Of a stretch of DNA of 64,000 bases, positions 50,716-56,866 are shown in pieces. Origin of the DNA: Nostoc sp. ATCC 43529 (GTDB lineage Bacteria; Cyanobacteriota; Cyanobacteriia; Cyanobacteriales; Nostocaceae); contig LWTK01000046.1 in assembly GCA_003326205.1 (NCBI GenBank), forward strand, positions 434,001 to 498,000, written 5' to 3'. The translations under genes were made by a program, and so were the position numbers. The notes below the pieces were generated by a model. The model saw only the letters and a list, made by a program, of their open reading frames with translations. It did no database searches and was not told where the DNA came from. Numbering within the stretch: the first letter of the stretch is position 1; each line of letters opens with the position of its first letter.

Positions 50716-52026
50716 ATGCCACAAACAACCGAGACTGCAACAAACATTAGCACCCGTGGCGATTTACGCCCTATTAATCCTACACAGATAAGCCTACCAG
50801 AGGGCATTATTCCGAACATAAAGGAAGTAGAAAGAATTCGAGAAATTTTGAAAAATAAAGGATCTTTGCCTGACATAATTATCACTTCAGATAACGTATT
50901 AATTCATGGGATTGATGCCTTAGAAGCAGCCAAGCAAATGGGACAAGCGCTCATTTTGGCATCAGTTCAAAAGTTAAAAATAGAGGCTTCAAAAATACAG
51001 CTAGCTAACATTAAGCTTGATGGTGGTACGCAGTCTCGCGCTGGTATCAATCAACAAGTTGTAGGTGAGTATGCAGTTGCCTGGCGGGATGGGGCAAAGT
51101 TCCCTGCAATAATTGTGTTTTACGACGGCGAAAATTACTGGCTGGCTGATGGCTTCCACCGATGCATTAGCGCCAAGCAAGCGAATTTAGCTGAGATTGA
51201 AGCAGATATCCGCCAGGGCACTCGCCGCGATGCGGTGCTGTATTCGGTGGGGGCAAACAGCAGCCACGGGCTGCGGCGGACAAACGAAGACAAGCGTCGC
51301 GCCATCCAGACCCTACTGGGTGATGATGAGTGGAAACAATGGAGCGATCGCGAGATCGCTAGGCGCTGCGGCGTACACCACGATACTGTAGGGCGAATCC
51401 GGGGCGAACTAGCTACCACCCAAACAACAGACAATCTATCTGGCGTTTTCCGCCAGATAGAACAAGGGAGCCAAGGGACACAGACTGAGAGAAAGGTCAA
51501 TAGAGGCACTTCAACTTACACCCAAAGGACTAGGAAATCCAGTAAGGAGAAACCTTGGATTCCTAAGGAAACGGAAATAGTAGAAGTAACAGACGGCGAA
51601 CACAAAGGCAAAATAGCCGAGGTGAGGGTCATCACAGGCAATACGGCTATGTGTTTCGTGGATGGCTCTACCAAGCACGTTCACATTTACCTGTCGCACA
51701 TGCAGCCTCAACAAGAGAAGCCGCAAGAGCCACCCGCGTCTGTAACCGAGGAGTTGAAGCGGCAACAACAAAATTTAGGACTGGGAACAAGAACACAAAT
51801 CTTCCCCGATATTCCTCGCAACGAAGGGTTTAACCCCGAAGAACAGCCCAACCTTCTTGTCAGCGGCAGTGAGGACAAAGCCGTAATTGAGGCAGCTTTT
51901 GCCCTCTCTAAATTATCCCCAGAGCAGATAAACCAGGCTCTAGCCAAAGCGGCCTTTAGCTGGAGCAAGGCGCAAATAGAGGCAGCTTATCAAGCCCTGC
52001 ACCAGAGTTCGGCAAAGGCGGCATAA
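50716..52026 (+). CDS. ParB/Spo0J-like nuclease-fold protein with HTH and KOW-like module
   Basis: A 436-residue DNA-binding protein; the ATG at 50716 has TGGAG upstream. An N-terminal region with a first ParB-like loop (EVERIREILKNKGSLPD) comes before a ParB/sulfiredoxin fold at about 110-165 (FPAIIVFYDGENYWLADGFH, then RRDAVLYSVGANSSHG). An HTH follows (NEDKRRAIQTLLGDDEWKQW, then DREIARRCGVHHDTVGRIR) at about 195-235. A KOW/SH3-like stretch (EIVEVTDGEHKGKIAEVRVI) at about 290-340 and a C-terminal helical tail of Leu/Ala/Gln complete it. The fold is shared by partitioning proteins and phage DNA-binding factors. A palindrome in its own sequence matches one near the repressor gene. Confidence 0.75.
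   Translation: MPQTTETATNISTRGDLRPINPTQISLPEGIIPNIKEVERIREILKNKGSLPDIIITSDNVLIHGIDALEAAKQMGQALILASVQKLKIEASKIQLANIKLDGGTQSRAGINQQVVGEYAVAWRDGAKFPAIIVFYDGENYWLADGFHRCISAKQANLAEIEADIRQGTRRDAVLYSVGANSSHGLRRTNEDKRRAIQTLLGDDEWKQWSDREIARRCGVHHDTVGRIRGELATTQTTDNLSGVFRQIEQGSQGTQTERKVNRGTSTYTQRTRKSSKEKPWIPKETEIVEVTDGEHKGKIAEVRVITGNTAMCFVDGSTKHVHIYLSHMQPQQEKPQEPPASVTEELKRQQQNLGLGTRTQIFPDIPRNEGFNPEEQPNLLVSGSEDKAVIEAAFALSKLSPEQINQALAKAAFSWSKAQIEAAYQALHQSSAKAA
51436..51460. repeat. Palindrome copy 2 within the ParB-like gene
   Basis: Arms CTATCTGGCG and complement, 5-base loop. Read on the minus strand it differs from copy 1 at the loop and ends only (shared core TATCTGGCGGAAA, then CGCCAGAT). It encodes part of SGVFRQ. 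Confidence 0.8.
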
Positions 52027-52056
52027 CAGAAATTACCCCAGACAACAAGAGGATTT

Positions 52057-52350
52057 ATGAGCTACTGGAGAGAAAGAGCAACAGCAGCGATTGATGAAGC
52101 GATCGCGGGCTTTCCTGCTGACTTAAACAACCTAAACGAGCAGCAAAAGAAGGAATTGAGATGCGCGATCGACGCCTCTTATCCATTCGGTCTGCGGAAA
52201 AATCACCCCTATCAGGTTTGGTTGGACGAACGGCGTAAAGCCTTCTATCGGCTTGGATTAGCCGAAGCTCAAACTGGAAGCAAGGGCGCTAAAAGAAAGC
52301 CAGCGATAGGATGTGATGCGATCGTCCCAGGACAACAATCGCTTTTCTAG
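52057..52350 (+). CDS. Hypothetical early protein (97 residues)
   Basis: Helical start MSYWRERATAAIDEAIAGFP with paired acidic/basic residues, then a conserved-looking DASYPFGLRKNHPYQVWLDE and KAFYRLGLAEAQ, typical of small phage/plasmid proteins that occur next to replication genes in cyanobacteria and other bacteria. AAGAGGATTT before the ATG at 52057 is a good ribosome binding site. The stop is 3 bases before the next start, so it is translated in a block with its neighbours. Function unknown. Confidence 0.65.
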   Translation: MSYWRERATAAIDEAIAGFPADLNNLNEQQKKELRCAIDASYPFGLRKNHPYQVWLDERRKAFYRLGLAEAQTGSKGAKRKPAIGCDAIVPGQQSLF

Positions 52351-52353
52351 GAA

Positions 52354-52767
52354 ATGAGTGCAAGACCGGATTCACCTTGGCACTATGCCCGCGCTTTCTA
52401 TGCTTTAGTAAAAGCCGAATCGAGGTTGCGTAAATTAATCCGATTTGTTGGCAGAACTGAATCTTATCTTCAGTCCGAATCCGATGATGAAATGATTCTT
52501 GATTGCCTTAACGAGATCGAGCAGCATCTGAATTTTGTACGCCAAATCGCCAGCAACAAACCAATGGATTTAATAGAAAAAATTCAAGCCGAATTAGCTC
52601 TTAAAGACTGCAATGCAGGGCAAATAAAGGATGCTACTGGAGCGACTTACCCTGAGATTTTCGCGGTACTCAAACAGCTTACTGATGAGGGCAAGGTTAG
52701 CCATTACTTTGATAACAATTCAGTGCTGACATATCAGATGAAAAAACAACCCTTCTGGAGAGTTTAA
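52354..52767 (+). CDS. Hypothetical early protein with winged-helix-like C-terminus
   Basis: 137 residues. The N-terminal half is helical (YARAFYALVKAESRLRKLIR). The C-terminal half has IEKIQAELALKDCNAGQIKD, EIFAVLKQLTDEGKVSHYF and a short wing, the layout of a small winged helix, which suggests DNA binding. A TAG stop 3 bases upstream and a TAATG junction with the next gene put it in the same polycistron. Its exact role is unknown. Confidence 0.6.
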   Translation: MSARPDSPWHYARAFYALVKAESRLRKLIRFVGRTESYLQSESDDEMILDCLNEIEQHLNFVRQIASNKPMDLIEKIQAELALKDCNAGQIKDATGATYPEIFAVLKQLTDEGKVSHYFDNNSVLTYQMKKQPFWRV

Positions 52768-52997
52768 TGAGTCGCCTTTTCCAAAAAAAAGAGGCTCCCT
52801 TGCAGAATAAACGCGGACTACAAAGGAAACCGATGAGACTATCTAATAATACCATGAAAGATTTTTTGCATTCAAGATTTGGACACAAGCAAGTAATTTT
52901 TGCTGGACAAGAAGAATGGTTTGATTTGTCTTTTGAAGACACAAAAGAAATCCAATCGCTATCGCAGTCAATTGCAAATGAGGGGGAATTGCGATGA
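52767..52997 (+). CDS. Small basic hypothetical protein
   Basis: 76 residues. The N-terminal third is very basic (FQKKEAPLQNKRGLQRKPMR), then a helical part with KDFLHSRFGHKQVIFAG, and an acidic end (DTKEIQSLSQSIANEGEL). The ATG overlaps the previous stop by one base (TAATG) and the stop overlaps the next start (ATGA). Translationally coupled to the replication-type gene downstream. No family recognised. Confidence 0.55.
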   Translation: MSRLFQKKEAPLQNKRGLQRKPMRLSNNTMKDFLHSRFGHKQVIFAGQEEWFDLSFEDTKEIQSLSQSIANEGELR

Positions 52998-54070
52998 ATG
53001 CCAAGCGACAAGGATATGCAGACAGTAGAACCAGTTTCCCCGTATTTATTGATAGAGAATTAGACGATTTTGGATTAGATCCTTATCAGTTTCGCATTTA
53101 CGCCAGAATTGCCCGTAGAGCCGGAGAGAAAGGGGCTTACGAATCTATTAAAAACATGGCTCAAGGATGTCAAATGTCAGAAGGAAAGGTCAAAACTTCC
53201 TTAAAAATGTTACTCCAATGTGGACTCATAACCAAAGAATCTTGTCCTGGAGATACTTCTATTTACAGACTGACAGATAAATCCACATGGGCTAAATCTA
53301 GCAAAAACCTACGCAGTAGGCGTGGACATAGTGAAACCCAGGACGCAACAGATCTACCTACCCAGGACGCAACAGATCTACCTACCCAGGACGCAACAGA
53401 TCTACCTACCCAGGACGCAACGTGTCCACAAAGATACTCCATAGAAGATACTCCAGTTAAAGGTACTCCAATTGAAGAAGATCCCCCTTACCCCCCCGAC
53501 GAGAAAAATGGCGAGGGAGAGGAAAAAGAGTTGAGAGGATTTTCCTTCAAAGAAAATTCTCATACGCCCTTACCCGTTGATTTGTCCGTTTTGAAAACGG
53601 AAAACCCCAAACCTCTAGAAAACGACAGCTCTTCATCAGGAGCAATTATTCCGCGAAGTGAGAATCATTATCAAACTCAGCCATTAAGCTCGATTCAGCA
53701 AATTTTTGAGGAATCGGGGAAAGTTCCAAGCTACGGAATCGAGTACAAAACTTGGATACAGGCAGAAATGGGCGATGTTATCAAGCACTATCGACGAAGC
53801 GGCAGGGCTTTAAACGTTAGTCCAAACGACATCGATGCTGAGTTTAAAAGTTTTACAGCTGCCAATGCTAATGGTGGCAAAGGGTTAAAGCTAGCGGCTG
53901 CCCAAGGCTGGATAGTGAATTGCGAGAAAGATCCGCTTCGATGGGGGGAGTTGAGAGATTTAGTTGCTGAGTGGCTGCTCGTTAAACAAACTGGCGATCG
54001 CCACACCAGCATTGCCCAACAAATCAATCGAGTCTCAAAACCACCCATAAGACTAAACTTAAACTGCTAG
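52994..54070 (+). CDS. Replication initiator-like protein (winged helix N-terminus)
   Basis: 358 residues. The N-terminal 105 residues have LDPYQFRIYARIARRAG, a helix pair, GAYESIKNMAQGCQMSEGKV with TSLKMLLQCGLITKES, and a wing, matching the winged-helix start of phage/plasmid replication initiators of the DnaD/RepA type. The middle is low complexity, with a TQDATDLP-type tandem repeat (about residues 115-143) and Pro/Glu-rich spacers. The C-terminal third is helical (IQQIFEESGKVPSYGIEYKT and RALNVSPNDIDAEFKSFTAA), with a pattern near FKSFTAANANGGKGLKLAAA. Likely starts element DNA replication together with the next gene. Confidence 0.7.
   Translation: MNAKRQGYADSRTSFPVFIDRELDDFGLDPYQFRIYARIARRAGEKGAYESIKNMAQGCQMSEGKVKTSLKMLLQCGLITKESCPGDTSIYRLTDKSTWAKSSKNLRSRRGHSETQDATDLPTQDATDLPTQDATDLPTQDATCPQRYSIEDTPVKGTPIEEDPPYPPDEKNGEGEEKELRGFSFKENSHTPLPVDLSVLKTENPKPLENDSSSSGAIIPRSENHYQTQPLSSIQQIFEESGKVPSYGIEYKTWIQAEMGDVIKHYRRSGRALNVSPNDIDAEFKSFTAANANGGKGLKLAAAQGWIVNCEKDPLRWGELRDLVAEWLLVKQTGDRHTSIAQQINRVSKPPIRLNLNC
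53336..53421 (+). repeat. 24-base in-frame tandem repeat, 3 full copies and a partial
   Basis: Unit ACCCAGGACGCAACAGATCT plus ACCT, encoding TQDATDLP. Copies 53336-53359, 53360-53383 and 53384-53407 look identical, followed by a partial unit to 53421. Copy number may vary between strains or stocks. Confidence 0.9.
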
Positions 54071-54079
54071 GAGTTGTCA

Positions 54080-54679
54080 ATGCTCGATTACCAAGATTTC
54101 AAAGATTCTGTATCTGAATTACAGAGCTTCTATGGCGGCAGCATTCTCAACGGCGGGATATTGGAGGCTGCATGGTACGAAACACTCAAACACTTGTCTT
54201 TACCCCGCTTGCAGAACGGCATTGCCCGCTGCTTTAAAAAACACCCCAGAGCGTATAACTTTTTTCCATCAGCAGATCAGATTCTTGAATTTGCTCAAGG
54301 CGAGTACAGGCCGCCGGGGGAGTGCGTCATGGGCGATTTTAGTCTAAAAGCTTTGCCTTCTCATGAGGATAGGCTAACCCCTGAGCAGATAGCTGAGTTA
54401 TCAAAGCGTGGGCGACTGGTAGCCAGAATAATCTTAAATTGCACGGGCTATATGACTCCTGAGCGTAAAGAACAACTAATCGAGCAATTCAAAACTACTT
54501 CCACTCATGAACTTGAGCGCATTGCAAGAGCAAGCGATCTGACGAGAAAAACTGGAGGGACTATCAACAATATTGCGGACATTCTTTTAGGGATGGAGCA
54601 AGATTTTAGGGACAAGTCGGCACAATGCTATGAAAATTCCAAAGTCGTTGCCCGTCAATGGCTGGAGGAGGAAGCGTGA
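54080..54679 (+). CDS. Helicase loader-like / replisome organiser-like protein
   Basis: From ATG 54080 (TAGGAG upstream) the protein has 199 residues. The first half shows YGGSILNGGILEAAWYETLK, HLSLPRLQNGIARCFKKHPR and FFPSADQILEFAQGE. This W, L and FFP spacing is like phage replisome organisers/helicase loaders (G39P-like, lambda P-like) that bring a DnaB-type helicase to the origin; the resemblance is by pattern. The second half is helical and charged. The gene follows the initiator-like gene with 9 bases between, and its stop overlaps the next GTG start (GTGA). Good candidate for a loader; not proven. Confidence 0.6.
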   Translation: MLDYQDFKDSVSELQSFYGGSILNGGILEAAWYETLKHLSLPRLQNGIARCFKKHPRAYNFFPSADQILEFAQGEYRPPGECVMGDFSLKALPSHEDRLTPEQIAELSKRGRLVARIILNCTGYMTPERKEQLIEQFKTTSTHELERIARASDLTRKTGGTINNIADILLGMEQDFRDKSAQCYENSKVVARQWLEEEA

Positions 54680-55266
54680 AAGCCGTCACAGTCAAGGCGC
54701 CCTTAGCCTGGGCGATATTCAACGCGGGACACGCCACCCTCTACCGCAACGAGCATATAGATTGTCCCGCCCAGCTTGCCATTCACGTCGGTAAATTTTG
54801 CACCCAGCCGGATGTTGAAGAATTTTCCAGGAAGTCGGGTCTTATCCTTCCACCTCGCGATCGCTTGTTCTTGGGTCAAGTTGTGGGAGTCGTTGAAGTG
54901 GTGAGGTGTCAACGCGTTCGCGCCAATTACTCTCGCGTATGGATGCTGGCAAACCCCAGACCCATCAAACGTTTTGGATGGAAAGGGCAAACCCAGCTTT
55001 ACGATATTCCAGATGACCGAATTGATTTTGATGCTTCTAAAAACCCCATCCTAGAAGAATCTGGCTACAAATTTTCTGGAAACCCCAGAGGTGAATGGCG
55101 AGTTACTGTGTGGCCGCACCCCACCGAAGAAGATCGTTATTCCTATGCAGCGGGCATAGCTGGTGGCGTGATGGGTGGCGGAATTTATGGACACACCCTT
55201 TTGCACGGGTGTTACGGCGATCCAGAAGAGGCGCTTCAAGCAGGGATAAAGGAGCTTTACTCATGA
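54676..55266 (+). CDS. ASCH/PUA-like protein with C-terminal extension
   Basis: GTG at 54676 overlaps the previous stop (GTGA) and has GGAGGAGG eight bases upstream, so it is preferred over an ATG at 54658. The protein has about 196 residues. An ASCH-type barrel is suggested by VKAPLAWAIFNAGHATLYR near the N-terminus, the GQVVGVVEVVRC strand pair, and the YSRVWMLANPRPIKRFGWKG segment (about residues 90-115). The C-terminal 80 residues (TEEDRYSYAAGIAGGVMGGG onward) have a separate GIYGHTLLHGCYGDPEEAL module. ASCH folds bind RNA or nucleotides. The stop overlaps the next ASCH gene start (ATGA). Confidence 0.65.
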   Translation: MKAVTVKAPLAWAIFNAGHATLYRNEHIDCPAQLAIHVGKFCTQPDVEEFSRKSGLILPPRDRLFLGQVVGVVEVVRCQRVRANYSRVWMLANPRPIKRFGWKGQTQLYDIPDDRIDFDASKNPILEESGYKFSGNPRGEWRVTVWPHPTEEDRYSYAAGIAGGVMGGGIYGHTLLHGCYGDPEEALQAGIKELYS

Positions 55267-55733
55267 GAGCTATTAGTTTGTGGCAACCTTGGGCGTCCTT
55301 GATTCCCTTCGGACTAAAAAAGTACGAGACCCGTTCCTGGGCGACTAATTACCGAGGCGATCTGCTAATTTGCTCGGCTAAAAAACAGTCTAGAGAGCAA
55401 GAGCGAATCTACGACAAAATTTTGTACAAATATCAAGACCAATATCCTGATTTGCTCATAGATGATGAATCTGTTCGGGAGTGGAACGATTTGCCAAGAG
55501 GTTGCGTGATCGCCATTGTCACCCTCGCCGACTGCATCCAAATGACCGAAGAATCTATCACCCAGCATCCGGAAGTTGAAATCGACTGCGGCGATTGGCA
55601 AGTCGGGCGCTGGGCTTGGAAGTTGGAGAATATCAGGAAGATTAAAGAGCCTTTCCCAGTTAAAGGCAGACAAGGATTTTTCAGTGTTGATGTTGATTTG
55701 ACCGTTGAAGTTTTGGAGGCAGTTAATGTGTGA
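55263..55733 (+). CDS. ASCH-domain protein
   Basis: 156 residues. The start ATG overlaps the previous stop (ATGA). It opens with AISLWQPWASLIPFGLKKYE and TRSWATNYRGDLLICSAKK, the hallmark ASCH segment (PW, then G-K-x-x-E-x-R, then G-x-L-x-I). A strand CVIAIVTLADCIQM and the later WQVGRWAWKLENIRKIKEPF segment complete the barrel, followed by a GRQGFF motif. The family includes RNA-binding and nucleoside-hydrolysing members (for example N4-acetylcytidine amidohydrolase). Side by side with another ASCH-type gene, it could act on modified nucleotides of phage or host. Confidence 0.85.
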   Translation: MRAISLWQPWASLIPFGLKKYETRSWATNYRGDLLICSAKKQSREQERIYDKILYKYQDQYPDLLIDDESVREWNDLPRGCVIAIVTLADCIQMTEESITQHPEVEIDCGDWQVGRWAWKLENIRKIKEPFPVKGRQGFFSVDVDLTVEVLEAVNV

Positions 55734-56085
55734 TTGCGAAAGTCCGGAGGTCTGGAGTGAGTCTTACCCCAAAGCCAGAATTGCTCACAAGTGTTGTGAA
55801 TGCGATCGGCAAATAGATGTGGGAGTAACCTACCGACTAATGAAAGGGCTTTGGGATGGGTGCTGGGCTACTTACAAAATGTGCTTAGAGTGCGAGAAAG
55901 TAAGCGATACCTTTCACCGAAAAGGTGGCTGTCATTGTATTGGCGGACTTTATGAAGAATTAATTGACTCTGATATCTTGCTTCGAGACGAAGAAACGTG
56001 GATCGAGCAAGAGTCCTGGTTAAAAATTGTTTCCCAAAATCCTCTCAGGTGTGAAGTGGTTGAAGAAGTGGAGGAAGCTGCATGA
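55726..56085 (+). CDS. Cysteine-rich, probably zinc-binding small protein
   Basis: From ATG 55726 (GGAGG upstream) the protein has 119 residues; an upstream ATG at 55705 in the preceding gene is less likely. Ten cysteines occur, in groups: MCDCE at the start, AHKCCECDRQI (about 26), KMCLECEKVS (about 55) and GGCHCIGG (about 70). The arrangement suggests one or two zinc knuckles of the CxxC type. The C-terminal half is acidic (DEETWIEQESWLKIV). It overlaps its neighbours at both ends. It may bind nucleic acid or protein. No recognised family. Confidence 0.65.
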   Translation: MCDCESPEVWSESYPKARIAHKCCECDRQIDVGVTYRLMKGLWDGCWATYKMCLECEKVSDTFHRKGGCHCIGGLYEELIDSDILLRDEETWIEQESWLKIVSQNPLRCEVVEEVEEAA

Positions 56086-56330
56086 TTAAAGTTTTCCATC
56101 CGTCCATTGAGGCAGAGTTTGATTATTGCGGTCACGGCGGCTATTTCCCCTGCTACGTGCTGGCAAGGATAAAAATCTCGACAAATATCGCCTCATTTTC
56201 AACATACTTATTTTTGGTCGAAACCATCGACGGAAAGTATCAGGATTGGATTCATTATTCTATGCTGCGAATTCAAGATAAGGAATTGCACGATAGAGCT
56301 TACGACCAGGGTGAGGGAGTGAAAGCATGA
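56082..56330 (+). CDS. Hypothetical early protein (82 residues)
   Basis: Starts inside the previous stop (ATGA). It is a mixed alpha/beta small protein with aromatic residues (YCGHGGYFPCYVLARIKIST, FSTYLFLVETIDGKYQDWIH). The end overlaps the next gene start (ATGA), so it belongs to the same coupled run. No motif was recognised. Confidence 0.55.
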   Translation: MIKVFHPSIEAEFDYCGHGGYFPCYVLARIKISTNIASFSTYLFLVETIDGKYQDWIHYSMLRIQDKELHDRAYDQGEGVKA

Positions 56331-56866
56331 ATTTTTCCTCAAGACAACTTGAGCTTATAAGTTCGCAAGTCAGCTTGATTGCTCCTGCTGCGATCGCTGT
56401 TTGCGATGGTTTTTCCTACAGGCAAATTCCCGATTATCGCGCTTATTTTCAATGCCATACCAGAGGCAGCAAAAAACCACTGCTCATTATAGAAGCCGAC
56501 CCTTGCATGAGCGTTCACCCCATAATTCGCTGGGGAATCGCAATTATGGGGTTTGAGGTTAAAAAAATCGCTCACATCCAGCGCGATGACGAGGGCGGCT
56601 GTGCATTGTCTGTCAACCTTTGGTTGGTTGAGAACAAACCCAAACCCGAACCAAGCAAATCTTGCTTGAATTGTCTGCTGGGAGAATTCAGGCAAGAAAT
56701 TGATAGTGGCTTGTATTCGTACTCCGGTCAATGTTCTCATTTTGAGTCTGGCGTCCGCGAGCAGGTTGTAGACATCGTTGAGGTTCAGGATGAAAATTTG
56801 AGCGTTGTCGAGGAGATGTTTGAAAAAGTGGGGACTCTTTGCCCGATGTGGGAGCCAGTGGTATGA
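56327..56866 (+). CDS. Hypothetical early protein (179 residues)
   Basis: The start overlaps the previous stop. The N-terminal half has strands AAIAVCDGFSYRQIPDYRAY and KPLLIIEADPCMSVHPI. The C-terminal half carries CLNCLLGEFRQEID and a further Cys/His pair in YSGQCSHFESG, possibly a second zinc-binding site after the Cys-rich neighbour. The stop overlaps the mosaic gene start (ATGA at 56863). Function unknown. Confidence 0.6.
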   Translation: MNFSSRQLELISSQVSLIAPAAIAVCDGFSYRQIPDYRAYFQCHTRGSKKPLLIIEADPCMSVHPIIRWGIAIMGFEVKKIAHIQRDDEGGCALSVNLWLVENKPKPEPSKSCLNCLLGEFRQEIDSGLYSYSGQCSHFESGVREQVVDIVEVQDENLSVVEEMFEKVGTLCPMWEPVV

